NCBI GenBank assembly: GCA_036365455.1 | Contig: JAWQUS010000002.1 | Coordinates: 2,666,001 to 2,730,000, forward strand | Source: Macrosoma leucophasiata | Taxonomy: Eukaryota > Arthropoda > Insecta > Lepidoptera > Hedylidae | Reading direction: 5' to 3' | DNA: 64,000 bases | In this document: piece by piece, positions 1 through 9,431 of the stretch | Layout: every line of letters begins with the position of its first letter | Numbering within the stretch: the first letter of the stretch is position 1 | Position numbers and translations under genes: made by a program | Notes under the pieces: generated by a model | Told to the model about the DNA's origin: nothing | Databases searched by the model: none | The model's input: the letters and a program-made list of their open reading frames with translations, nothing else

Positions 1-2493
1 TCGCAACTTCGCTCGTTTAGATATTAGTAAACTTAAAGCTGATGTCGAGAATGTGTCTTGGTCAGACATCATAGTAGCATCCTCGATTGATGACAAAATT
101 AATTTATTTAACGATAAGGTATTAACTCTGTTTAATACCCATGCTCCTATTAAAGCTGTTCGGGTTAAGCGTCCTCCGGCACCCTGGATTACCAGGCTTG
201 TTCGCATGGCAATTGCCCGTCGAGATAGAGCTTTTCGTAAATTTAAAAGGAACCGTAGCGACAATAATTGGGATCTATACAAACTGTCAAGAAATCGGTG
301 TAACAAAATGATAAGAGATTCAAAACGCCGCTATATCCGTGACAACATTCAAAACTCTTCACCGGCTAACATGTGGAAATTTTTGGGTTCGCTTGGCTTT
401 GGCAAGGTTAAATCAGAGTTCAAATCTTCTTCTCTATCTTTGAACGATCTTAACAATCATTTCTCTCAAATGTCATCCGTTAGTAATACCGTTACCACCC
501 AAAATATATCTAACCTAATTTCCACGCCGTGTTCTCCAATTTCGTTTAATTTTTCCTCTGTTACTACTGACGATGTGCTAAAATATGCACAATCCATCAA
601 ATCCAACGCCACCGGTTGCGATGGATTAAGCAGAAAGATGATACTTTTGATCCTTGACATAATTTTACCATTTATAACCCATATATTTAACTTTTCCTTA
701 CTAACCGGTACGTTTCCTTTGATCTGGCGCAAAGCGCATATAATCCCTCTGCCTAAGGTTTCAAACCCAAGTATTGCTACCCATTACAGGCCAATATCTA
801 TTCTCCCTTTTTTATCAAAGGTGTTGGAAGCTTTAGTCCACAAACAATTGTCAAGTTATGTCATCAAAAACGACCTAATCTCAGAATTCCAGTCTGGCTT
901 CAGAAAGGGCCATAGTACATCTACTGCTTTACTCAAAATTACGGAAGACGTGCGGATTGGCATGGGGAGTTCGAAGCTGACAGTGTTAGTTTTACTTGAC
1001 TTTTCTAATGCCTTTAATGCTGTCAGCCACGATATTCTCAATGCCATCCTTTCGCGTGCTGGCATTTCTTCAGTAGAACAGAGTTGGTTCTCATCTTATC
1101 TTCGAGGTCGTCAGCAGGCTGTCAAAGCTGGTAGTGAATTCTCCGACTGGTGCGACTTATCCTCTGGCGTACCTCAAGGCGGTATACTCTCTCCACTCTT
1201 ATTTTCTTTTTTTATCAATACTCTCTCACATAACCTGAAATGCTCTTATCATTTGTACGCCGATGACTTACAGCTCTATATTCAAACAAACTTTGACAAC
1301 ATTAATAATGCCATAATATCTATTAATAATGACCTTCAGTCGATCTTTGTGTGGTCCCACCGTTTTGGCGCTACTGTCAACGCATTAAAATCGCAAGTCA
1401 TTATTCTGGGCAGTGCGTATTATATTAATAGTTTAAATTTTGACCGCTTAACGCCAATTCTATACAATAACAGTATAATACCGTTTTCTTCGGATGTTAG
1501 AGATTTAGGTTTGACTATAGACAGTACTTTAAGTTGGAAAAAACATATTATTGAAATCAACAAACGCGTTATTTTAATTTTACGTTGTCTCTATCGCTTC
1601 AAACACTTTTTACCAATTAGGACAAAAACTCTTTTAGTACAGTCACTTGTGTTGCCCATTATTGACTATGCAGATGTTTGTTGCTCTAACATGACACAAG
1701 ATCTCCTTAACAAAATGGATCGGATGCTTAACAATTGCACTAGATACATCTTCGGGCTTCGCAAATATGACCACATTTCCAACTACCGTTCCCAGCTTAA
1801 ATGGCTGCCTATCCGCGAAAGGAGATCCCTTCGGATACTCTGTATGTTTTTCACCATCATCAACGATCCTTGTGCTCCTAATTACCTAAAATGTAATTTT
1901 CATAAACTCGGCGATTTACACAATTTGAATCTTCGTTCGTCCGATAGTCTTAAATTCAAAATTCCTTCTCACCGTACTGGTTTCTATTCCAATTCTTTTA
2001 CTGTAACAGCAGTCAAACTGTGGAACGCGCTTCCCCTAGACATCAAGAAGGCTCCGAGCAAATTTGCATTTAAGAGCAGACTAAAAAAATATTTCTTATC
2101 TTCAAATAAATGAGTTACAACCGTCGTCATCATTGTATACCATATATATATATACATCTTCTAATATATATTTATTTATAATAAAGTTTATACTTTTATA
2201 CATATATATTATAGTTACATATGTATATTTATGTATATATATATATATATTTATTTACTTTTGTTGTATGTATTTAGACATTGATATTTATTTTTAGAAT
2301 CTAAGTATTTTCAAGTAACATTTGGCTATATCATTCTTAAATTAATTTTCATTTCTACCAACCACTGCACTTTTTGACAGTTTTATTTGGCCCTAAGGTT
2401 GACTGGGAGAGAATACCATTTGGTATTAAGTCCGCCTTCTGTACATCATCCGTGTGCAAAAAGAATAAATAAATAAATAAATAAATAAATAAA
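1..2493 (+). mobile_element. Non-LTR retrotransposon (CR1/Jockey group), 5' part outside window
   Basis: The element enters from the left edge. It holds the C-terminal two thirds of ORF2, a 3' UTR of about 350 bp rich in TATA repeats (2114-2463), and a terminal AAAT microsatellite tail (2464-2493) rather than plain poly-A. Simple-repeat tails of this kind are usual for CR1-like LINEs. The reading frame is undamaged in what is visible, so this is a young copy. The exact clade (CR1, Daphne, Kiri) cannot be set without a phylogeny. Confidence 0.85.
2..2113 (+). CDS. LINE ORF2 reverse transcriptase (partial, N-terminus off the left edge)
   Basis: This is the reverse transcriptase of a non-LTR retrotransposon, which copies element RNA into DNA at a nicked chromosomal target. 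The frame is open from base 2 with no start, so the protein began upstream; the GTG at 53 is not a real start. About 703 residues are visible. The catalytic core is clear: the first Asp in LDFSNAFN (near 990-1015), the GVPQGGILSPLL block (from 1166), and the YADD box (1256-1267). The C-terminus has the WNALPLDIKKAP-type ending found in CR1-group ORF2 proteins. The apurinic-type endonuclease domain would lie left of the window. There is no stop or frameshift before the TGA at 2111. The ORF may be functional, which depends on the unseen 5' part. Confidence 0.9.
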   Translation, partial: RNFARLDISKLKADVENVSWSDIIVASSIDDKINLFNDKVLTLFNTHAPIKAVRVKRPPAPWITRLVRMAIARRDRAFRKFKRNRSDNNWDLYKLSRNRCNKMIRDSKRRYIRDNIQNSSPANMWKFLGSLGFGKVKSEFKSSSLSLNDLNNHFSQMSSVSNTVTTQNISNLISTPCSPISFNFSSVTTDDVLKYAQSIKSNATGCDGLSRKMILLILDIILPFITHIFNFSLLTGTFPLIWRKAHIIPLPKVSNPSIATHYRPISILPFLSKVLEALVHKQLSSYVIKNDLISEFQSGFRKGHSTSTALLKITEDVRIGMGSSKLTVLVLLDFSNAFNAVSHDILNAILSRAGISSVEQSWFSSYLRGRQQAVKAGSEFSDWCDLSSGVPQGGILSPLLFSFFINTLSHNLKCSYHLYADDLQLYIQTNFDNINNAIISINNDLQSIFVWSHRFGATVNALKSQVIILGSAYYINSLNFDRLTPILYNNSIIPFSSDVRDLGLTIDSTLSWKKHIIEINKRVILILRCLYRFKHFLPIRTKTLLVQSLVLPIIDYADVCCSNMTQDLLNKMDRMLNNCTRYIFGLRKYDHISNYRSQLKWLPIRERRSLRILCMFFTIINDPCAPNYLKCNFHKLGDLHNLNLRSSDSLKFKIPSHRTGFYSNSFTVTAVKLWNALPLDIKKAPSKFAFKSRLKKYFLSSNK

Positions 2494-2624
2494 CATAGCA
2501 CGGCAACACTGAATCTGCTTATCAGTAATGTCAAAACCAGATCGGTCTAATATGGCGGATGTTTTCTATTTAATTTTTATGTTTTCGTAGTGTTTTCGAT
2601 TGTAATTCGTTAAAGTTAGTAGCA

Positions 2625-2738
2625 ATGGTAAATAATTGCATAGTTGGAGGTTGTGCTAGCTTATGGCATCCAGGAAGTGACCAAAGATTTCACATGAACA
2701 CGTGTTTGAATAGTAATTTTTGTGTCGAATCACTGTAG
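2625..2738 (+). pseudogene. THAP zinc-finger-like first exon (short ORF)
   Basis: The 37-codon ORF begins MVNNCIVGGCASLW and runs to DQRFHM. A Met, then Cys-X4-Cys near the N-terminus, then a basic F-H pair near residue 22 is the start of a THAP (C2CH DNA-binding) domain. In THAP genes an intron often follows the FHxFP stretch. Here the expected FP is replaced by NT, and a possible GTGTTT donor follows at about 2702. The later Trp and CSxHF half is not visible nearby. About 50 bp upstream are initiator-like TCAGT and ATATGGCGG. It may be a real first exon, a remnant of a captured gene, or a P-element-like transposase start. Confidence 0.4.
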
Positions 2739-3565
2739 ACATATTCTTGTTGTATTTTCTCTTAATATCTTGCTTTAATTACAAGTCAGTGTTTTAAACA
2801 TATTAATGAATGTTAACTTTAGAAATTTCTTACATTGAATTACATTGATTTATGCCGTTTAAAATAAGTTTGTTTTTATCATATCGTTATCAGTAGTGTT
2901 GACGTAGTGTGACAATAAAACTTTATTAATTGGGAATGTTTTATAGAATCGACTTTTTTTGAAAATATGAACTAACATGTATTATTTTCAATCAAACTAA
3001 ATAAACTATGCCCGGGTAGGTATATAGTTTCTAAGGGTATATAATTTTCTCGTTGCTTGAGAGGCTAACCCGTGCGTGTGAGCGAGCGTGAGTTACAAGT
3101 TGTATGTAACTCACGCTCGCTCACACTCATCCATAGATTTAAGTAGATAATAAATCTATGATTTCATCCACGAAATTTTGAGCAATAATTTTAAGTAGTA
3201 TGTATTAATAATTCAATAATGCAAGACGTTTGCAGACAAAAAATAATGATTATGTTTTACTTTAATGTATACATTAAAATCTAAACTTATATTGTAAACT
3301 ACTATAAACTTTGTTAATAAATTGATTATAATGGCTGTAGTCCATTTTATTTTATCCCTATTTTCCTTAAGCTCAATTTAAAATCATGGACTCGTAGCTG
3401 TCTTTGGAACTCATTTCGCTATGGATTTCTGCAAAAACAATCAACTATAAAATAGAAATGTTTAATTGACAATTTGTATCATCACTACACCCTTATAGTA
3501 CCTACACTACACATAGTATAATACCATGGAATATTTCAAATTTAATGTTTAATTATTTCAAGTTT
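2739..3565. other. AT-rich stretch with two hairpins, no gene seen
   Basis: No coding signal was found. The stretch contains a perfect 22-bp inverted repeat (3076-3097 with 3105-3126) and a 10-bp one (3132-3141 with 3151-3160), described separately. Confidence 0.6.
3076..3160. repeat. Two adjacent perfect hairpins
   Basis: The arms at 3076-3097 and 3105-3126 are exact reverse complements over 22 bp, with a 7-bp loop. They are rich in GAGCGAGCGTGAG. A second hairpin has 10-bp arms (3132-3141 and 3151-3160). No terminator or RNA gene context is evident. Confidence 0.85.
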
Positions 3566-3739
3566 AATGTACGGCTCCGTAATTTCCGGCACAGAGTCAT
3601 AACACCTTAGGCCTCAGGGGTGGTAACGCATCTGCATTTCGACCTTGGTCTTTGTGTGGGTATATATAGGCTGCAGTCATCACTTAACATCAATGTGAAC
3701 TGCATGCTTGTTTGCCACTTCCATTACATAAAAAAAAAA
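3566..3739 (+). mobile_element. GGTGGTA SINE-like element, 5'-truncated
   Basis: It holds the 3' half of the family, from AATGTACGG through ACTTAACATCAATGTGAACT to a poly-A run. The 5' GGTGGTAG part is absent. Confidence 0.85.
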
Positions 3740-3888
3740 CCGATTTACCACAATTCTTTGTTAAACACTCTTAAATTCATAATTTTTACTTCATTCAATG
3801 TCTTGTGTACCACAAGACATTTCGTCTTAAAGTTTGGGATTCATTGATAAATGCTTCATTATTGACAAGATTTTCATTCATTTCCTAT

Positions 3889-4017
3889 GCTCGGTTCCAA
3901 TAAATTACCAACGTAGGTAGGCTTACTATCCGTTATAATTTGACATTTCATCCATACATTAACTCTCACAATCAACTAAATATACGTACGGATGTTGGTA
4001 AGTTATTGGAACCCAGC
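3889..4017. mobile_element. Short foldback MITE
   Basis: The ends are imperfect inverted repeats of about 24 bp, beginning GCT[C/G]GGTTCCAATAA at the left and matching the reverse complement at the right. Total length is about 129 bp, with no coding. The superfamily is unknown. Confidence 0.55.
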
Positions 4018-4127
4018 CCTAGTAATGCCATCTTACCGGAAAGAAGAAGGTTTTACCGGACTGTTATAATGGGGATGTACGTATCAACTGAGATCTTCGA
4101 AATCCTTAACTACCACAGAGGCAGATC

Positions 4128-4256
4128 ATCTTAAGCCTCAGGGGTGGCAACGCATCTGCACATTTACCACTGATTTTTGTGTAGGTGTCTATAGGCTACA
4201 GTCGTCACTAAAAATCCGTGAGGCGTGTTTGTCACCTTCGTTACATAAAAAAAACA
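4128..4256 (+). mobile_element. GGTGGTA SINE-like element, old 3' fragment
   Basis: Diverged: it keeps the TCTATAGGCTACAGT block and the terminal ACATAAAAAAAA. The 5' part is missing. Confidence 0.7.
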
Positions 4257-5335
4257 TATATGTGTTGTTACGTTTTATGAGTCAATATTGTGGGATTTTT
4301 ATCATAAAGCAATCGATAGCGTGCACGGGTGTTGGAAAGTGATTTAATGCAATGTAAAGTTTTTCTTCGTGCTCCTCCGAGACTTCATAAGAAGGTCCTA
4401 CTCCCCATTAGTTAACTGGACATCCCATCAACTTCCATATGGAACCATCTCATCATCGCGATCGTCATCCTCCATAAATATATTCATTCTCTATGTTAGA
4501 GATTTATGAAATGAGCAGTTGTATGTAATTATAATATTACTTGATCAATGGCGTTATAGTCTATAGCTGTCTCTTTGCCAAACGAAAAGGAAAATAAAAC
4601 ATTTTGTCATCTTAATAAAAAATCACAGTCATGTCCCAGGAAAATTGTAACTGTATGGTCACCCTACTTAGAAAGAGACGGCCTGCCCCCGGAGAGAGAG
4701 ATAGCTATATTTAGGTTTGCTTCAAATAGGTATGGCTAGCGTGGTCTCCATTTTTACCTTCAAGCTTCTTGGGTATTATGCATATTAAGGTAAGCGCATG
4801 ACTTCGGCGAAGGGTTACGTTTTACTTTATAAGTTTGTAATTGTAGCGTTGAAGACAAACCTAGGCTGGGTTGGGTTAGGTAAATAAAAAAATGAGTAAA
4901 ATGAATTTCAAAATTGTTAAATGACGTAATAACTTAAACTGCTAACCGTAACTGGCCGAGCGGCGCTGGTTAATGTTAAAGTTAACCTCAAAATTATCTA
5001 TCACATGATAAGGGAATTTGTTAATCCTGATAATAGACTAAGTCAAAAAAATAGGCTGGTGCAACGCATTTCGCAGTAACAGCCAAAGCAAATGTAACTA
5101 GCATTGTTAAATCCGACAAAAACTAACCCCCTTATTCATAAACGTATTTTTGCTAAACTACACATGGCCAGATTTGATTCGTACCGATTGCGCTGTCCGC
5201 TCCGTACCAATTCCGGGCGTGTGTTACTAATATTCAACTTTTGACAGGGCCTGGCACGACATCCAGCCAGATTATTATTCCGTGACTGGATTAGCATTAG
5301 ATTAAATTCTCGGTACATTTTCCTGTTAGGAATGA
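4257..5335. other. No recognisable gene
   Basis: AT-rich, with no ORF of coding character. The sequence CCCCCTTATTCATAAACG at 5126 resembles a MITE tip, but no matching opposite end was found. Confidence 0.5.
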
Positions 5336-5418
5336 AATACATTGTTTTTATATTATATCGCATTAACACATGCTTGTGAAATATATTTTATTTTAAAGAA
5401 AAATGGAAAGAAAAATTT

Positions 5419-5493
5419 GACTTCAGGCGAGACTCGAACTCGCGGCCTACTGGGAATCTAGTCCAGCCGCTCTTCCAATTGAGCTACTGAAGT
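5419..5493 (-). tRNA. tRNA-like sequence (tRNA-derived, probably not functional)
   Basis: Read on the minus strand it folds as a cloverleaf. The acceptor pairing is ACTTCAG with CTGAAGT. The D-arm is GCTC/GAGC with A-box TAGCTCAATTGG, and the T-arm is GCGAG-TTCGAGT-CTCGC (B-box). The anticodon arm is CTGGA-CTAGATT-CCCAG with an A-C mismatch; the loop would read AGA, but there is no long serine variable arm. No CCA is encoded. Multicopy occurrence inside a dispersed repeat argues for a tRNA-derived element. Confidence 0.45.
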
Positions 5494-5750
5494 CCTGCCC
5501 GATTTGTCAAATCTCTCCTTCACATTTATTGCATTGCTTTATGGTAGCAGCAGCGCCATCTATTGCCAACTATGCTAGTTTATAATATAAAACAATTATT
5601 AAGGGTAAATTCGACTTCTTTACGATATTCAATAAACTGCAAAGTCTATTATATCGGTTGCCTAACTAGCATAGTTGGCAATAGATGGCGCTGCTGCTAC
5701 CATAAAGCAATGCAATAAATGTGAAGGAAAGATTTGACAAATCGGGCAGG

Positions 5751-5825
5751 ACTTCAGTAGCTCAATAGGAAGAGCGGCTGGACTAGATTCCCAGTAGGCC
5801 GCGAGTTCGAGTCTCGCCTGAAGTC
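5751..5825 (+). tRNA. tRNA-like sequence, mirror copy
   Basis: It is the inverted partner of the minus-strand copy 250 bp to the left. It has the same arms and boxes, with one change in the D-loop (CAATAGG instead of CAATTGG). It is flanked by TTTTTCTTTCCATTTTTC on the 3' side, a T-rich stretch that could end Pol III transcription. Confidence 0.45.
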
Positions 5826-6060
5826 AATTTTTTCTTTCCATTTTTCTTTAAAATAAAATATCAAATACATTATTAATGAACCAACAAAACAATACAATAT
5901 TGAGCCGAATGTAATTTCCTTGTATTTCCTTAAAATCTTTTTCCCCATTCGTCATTGGGAATCGCCAGGATCATGACGTCAATACACTTTGACATCAGCT
6001 AATTTTTGTAATGGACAATCTGTGGTTTAAATGCAAGCTCATTCAGTATTAGATCTTTTT

Positions 6061-6331
6061 CTTGGTGGTAGAGCTCCAGTGACGGAGCTCGCGGGCGTAG
6101 CCACCACCGCGTTACCTAATATACTTGCCGCTAAATGTAGTGTTCAGCACTATCGTGTTCCAGTTAGGTGGTAATGTACGGCCCTGTAATTTCCGGCACA
6201 GAGGCATAACACCTTAGGCCTAAGGAGTGATTTTCACCTTGGTCTTTGTGTGGGTGTCTATAGCCTGCAGTCATCACTTAACATCAATGTGAACTGCATG
6301 CTTGTTTGCCACTTCCATAACATAAAAAAAA
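6061..6331 (+). mobile_element. GGTGGTA SINE-like element, nearly full length
   Basis: It starts TTGGTGGTAGAG and ends CATAAAAAAAA. An internal deletion of about 20 bp removes the GTAACGCATCTGC block. Otherwise it matches the family over its whole length. Confidence 0.9.
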
Positions 6332-6372
6332 CTTCAGTTTCATTAAAAAATAGTTCGAACTATATGTAAATA

Positions 6373-6684
6373 ACGTAACTTCGCGTCTGTAATCCCCGAA
6401 AGGGTAGGCAGAGCTAAATGCATGCATTCAAGTGCAAACACCCACGATTCGCCGGTTGCGTTTTGGCCCATGTAATAGGTGGCTAACCTGTTGCCATCTC
6501 CAGGCACATTACCAAATTCTGAGGTACTGGGAATCTTACAGAAAATGGAAAATTTCCAATAGAACCAAAGATAAAGGATTTCATACCGTTATCTCTGATA
6601 GCCCCCGACCCGGGAATCGAACCCAGGACATCCAGCGAAGTAGAAGTGGCCTGCTACCACTAGGCTACTAAGGCAGTTAGTAGA
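6373..6684 (-). mobile_element. tRNA-derived SINE A, full length
   Basis: Read on the minus strand it begins with a tRNA-like head: A-box TAGCCTAGTGGTAGCAGG and B-box GGGTTCGATTCCCGGG. It ends in GGCGTGAAGTTACG without poly-A. The flanks carry an 11-bp direct repeat ATATGTAAATA (6362-6372 and 6685-6695), the target duplication. Length is about 312 bp. Confidence 0.9.
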
Positions 6685-6778
6685 ATATGTAAATAGGTTT
6701 TAAAATAATGTACCTAAGTATACGAAACAAAATAGTGTTAGTTACACCATTTATACGAACACGATAGCGCTGAGATTT

Positions 6779-6965
6779 TACTGGTGGTAGAGCTCCAATG
6801 ACGGAGCTCGCGGGCGTAGGACCACGGCTTTACCTAACTTATCTGCCGCTAAATGGTAGTGTTCGGCACTATCGTGTTCAGGTCAGGTGGTAATGTACGG
6901 TCCTGTAATTTCCGGCACAGAGGCATACCTAATAGGCACCTTAGGCCTCAGGAGTGGCAACGTAT
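6779..6965 (+). mobile_element. GGTGGTA SINE-like element, 3'-truncated
   Basis: It is complete at the 5' end (TTTTACTGGTGGTAG) but stops after the AGGAGTGGCAACGTA block, with no poly-A. Loss of the 3' end in a LINE-mobilised element implies later deletion. Confidence 0.85.
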
Positions 6966-7094
6966 ATCAATAATTTTAGCTTTTTTAGTCGTAACAAAGT
7001 AGAGGTACTGGAAAGTGTTTCTAGAAAGTTTCAAATTAGATCTTGTAAAAGTTTTTCATTTACATTGAAAAGAAATTAATAATTTATATCTACA

Positions 7095-7796
7095 CTAGCT
7101 GACCCTGCCACGCGTTGCTGTGGCTAAAGTTTTTGTTATATTACATTATAGTAAACAATCTAAGAGGAACAATAAGAGAACATCAGTCACGGAGTCCACT
7201 ATGCTTTTTCACACAAGATGGTATTTGTAAAAAAATTTGGTGATCTCCTTATTTGACTTTCTACTACTATAACCCTTTAGTACAATGAAATTATTTACGA
7301 ACAAAGACGAAAATGTTGATGTTGGTATACAAATTATTACAAATTCACTGGATTGAGATTTGAAGGGGAAGTACGTTGAACACAATTAATTAAAATGTTC
7401 TTACACTTGATATTAAGCAGAAATCAATAGGTACAAAATAAAAATTTATAGCGTCAACAACACGTGGTAATTATGCTGTTTAAATGTAGCATAAATGACA
7501 TATTTGTAGATTTACCATAGCAGCGCCATCTATTGATTACTTACTTAACCCAGTCGGAAGGTATCGACATCTGTTAGAATCATTTGGAGTTAACAGATAA
7601 TTGTGACTGTCAAATAATAACAGACAAATAATTCGCATTAAATTAAAATTGCGACTAAAATTTGAGATTTAAACTATCCTATCTCTCAAGTTGGATCGAA
7701 CTGCACATGGTGTGCGAATTTTATTATAATCGGTTAAGTGGTTTAGGAGTCCATTGAGGACAAACATTGTGACACGAGATTTATATATATTAAAGA
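7095..7796 (-). mobile_element. Non-autonomous Helitron
   Basis: On the minus strand it starts TCTTTAATATATATAAATCTCG and ends in GGGTCAGCTAG, inserted between A and T. TC...CTAG ends, an A/T insertion site and no target duplication are the marks of Helitrons; the GGTCAGCTAG terminus is common in Lepidoptera. There is no Rep/helicase ORF. Length is about 700 bp. Confidence 0.7.
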
Positions 7797-7825
7797 TTGA
7801 AATTTTTAGTTTCATGTTGATGTTT

Positions 7826-7977
7826 ATATGTATAGGCTACAATCTTACTTAACATCAATGTAAACTGTTTGCTACTTCATTATATAAAAAAAAACACTAC
7901 CATTTAGTGGCAAGTAGATCAGGGTATTCAGTGGTGGCTACGCCCGCAAGCTCCGTCAAGGGAGCTCTACCACCAGT
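7826..7977. mobile_element. Two GGTGGTA fragments joined in opposite orientation
   Basis: 7826-7892 is a plus-strand 3' end finishing in a poly-A run. It passes directly into 7893-7977, a minus-strand 5' end (CACTACCATTTAGTGGCAAG to CTACCACCAG). The middle of the element is missing. Confidence 0.75.
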
Positions 7978-8094
7978 CTCATTACAATATTTCAATATCA
8001 ATCAACGTCCGATTTATAATGATATAAAACATAATGACATACTAAACGACGTAATAACTTCATTATAACTGTCATAATAATAATATGATGTGAT

Positions 8095-8383
8095 CTTACT
8101 GGTGGTAGAGCTTCAGTGACGGAGCTCGCGGGCGTAGGCACCACCGCATTACTTAATATACTTGCCGCTAAATGGTAGTGTTCAGCACTATCGTGTTCCG
8201 GTCAGGTGGTAATGTACGGCCCTGTAATTTCCGGCACAGAGGCATAACACCTTAGGCCTCAGGAGTGGTAACGTATCTGCATTTTGACCTTGGTCTTCAT
8301 GTGGGTGTCTATAGGCTGCAGTCATCACTTAACATCAATGTGAACTGCATGCTTGTTTGCCACGCCCATTACATAAAAAAAAA
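8095..8383 (+). mobile_element. GGTGGTA SINE-like element, full length with target duplication
   Basis: This is the reference copy. It starts CTTACTGGTGGTAGAG, ends ACATAAAAAAAAA, and is about 289 bp long. The direct repeat ATGATGTGAT flanks it (8085-8094 and 8084-8093 relative to the poly-A end), a 10-bp target duplication. Poly-A plus a target duplication indicates target-primed mobilisation by a LINE. It has no ORF and no clear Pol III boxes. Confidence 0.92.
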
Positions 8384-8520
8384 ATGATGTGATGGTAGAG
8401 GTAGAGGTCAAATCACATTTGCATAAGACCCTATTGCGACCCATTGACGAAATGATTTCATACGCGTCTCAAATATATACTTCAACGTGTTTGATGTGGT
8501 AATAAAGTGAACAAATATCG

Positions 8521-8735
8521 ACACCTCTCTGGCGTCGGGACGTAACGAACCCACCGCCCACTAGCGGAAGAATTTTATTCTACTGGAAGAGAATTCTTCC
8601 ACTAGTGCAGTCAGGCAACCGAACAATGGCGGTCAAACCATTCTAAAGGGGCGGTAGTAAATGCAATAACGCAAGATGGGCAGCAGCGTCCTGCGATAAA
8701 ACTACCGCCAGTGCGATCTCCAATTCGCACGTCAA
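8521..8735 (-). repeat. Dispersed repeat with AGAATTCTTCCACTAG (RTE-tail related)
   Basis: Contains GGCGTCGGGACGTAACG, GAATTCTTCCACTAGTGCAGTC and GGCGGTAGTTTTATCG blocks. These recur at 13.3, 22.8, 38.9, 39.3, 56.2 and 63.3 kb in both orientations, often beside RTE tails. Confidence 0.6.
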
Positions 8736-8755
8736 GCGTAGAATTAAGTAACACC

Positions 8756-8976
8756 ACACCGCGGACACTGTCAAAATTGAATACAAACGCTTAACTTGGT
8801 CTCTATTACACAGACATCAATCAGTGACGTGTATTCACACGCGCACCTGTGTGCGTAGCACGTACAAAATACCAACCGTCGCCCATAAGAGCGGAAGGGG
8901 TTGAGTGATGCGGGGAAATAGAGTGGGAGTCGAAGTGTCCATTCTATACGTAATATTATTACATATTCTCTGGTAA
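8756..8976 (-). repeat. Dispersed repeat with GTCCGCGGTGTGGT end
   Basis: Homologous to 18597-18830 (opposite orientation) and 41222-41352, with a short piece at 24096-24140. It shares CGCCCATAAGAG and GAATGGACACTTCGAC. It is likely a DNA-element or LINE-derived repeat; the class is not determined. Confidence 0.6.
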
Positions 8977-9431
8977 CACGTTGATTGACCCCTCTCCTGC
9001 TCCTGTAAGACATTGTTACGTTTTAAAGACCTTCCCTTCCCCCCAATTGCGTAACGTAAGTAAAACTAAAACGCTCCCTTCTGTAAGTGCATGCACATAG
9101 CCCGAAAAAGTAAAAAGTGAATATTCAAGAATGTTGAGAGCTAAATAAGCGCACGTGTTTTTTATAAGGCATATACCTAACAGATCGATTTTATCACAGA
9201 ATATTTATCTATTCCGTGGATTTTATAATCAAAAAATTTTCTGCAAAATAACCACTAAATTTTTACCGTGTACAGATAATCCCGTGGTAATCCCTAACAC
9301 CTATATAAAACATACCTAATTATTGTTCTTCTAAGTCATTAGGACTGTTATTCTAACACGTTTTGGACCCAGTTCGTGTAGAGTTGAGGTTGAATAAGTT
9401 TGCATAATAAACAGAACGTTTACATTGTGGT
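8977..9431. other. No recognisable gene
   Basis: Nothing is supported here beyond AT-rich spacer. Confidence 0.5.

Larger units (their letters stand above)
5336..5862. repeat. Head-to-head inverted pair of tRNA-like repeat units
   Basis: The left arm (about 5390-5575, minus unit) and right arm (about 5665-5857, plus unit) are near-perfect reverse complements of about 190 bp. Each arm carries a 75-nt tRNA-like sequence plus flanks containing AGATGGCGCTGCTGCTACC. The spacer (5580-5660) belongs to the plus unit. The same unit recurs at 33.0-34.2 kb and, diverged, at 38.2 and 51.3 kb. Confidence 0.85.

Noticed and set aside
53..2113. GTG at 53 as the start of the first ORF
   Set aside because: The frame is open to base 2 and the family protein is longer upstream; the true start is outside the window.
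5419..5825. Functional serine tRNA genes
   Set aside because: The AGA anticodon would need a long variable arm, absent here; anticodon stem mismatch; identical copies inside dispersed repeats.
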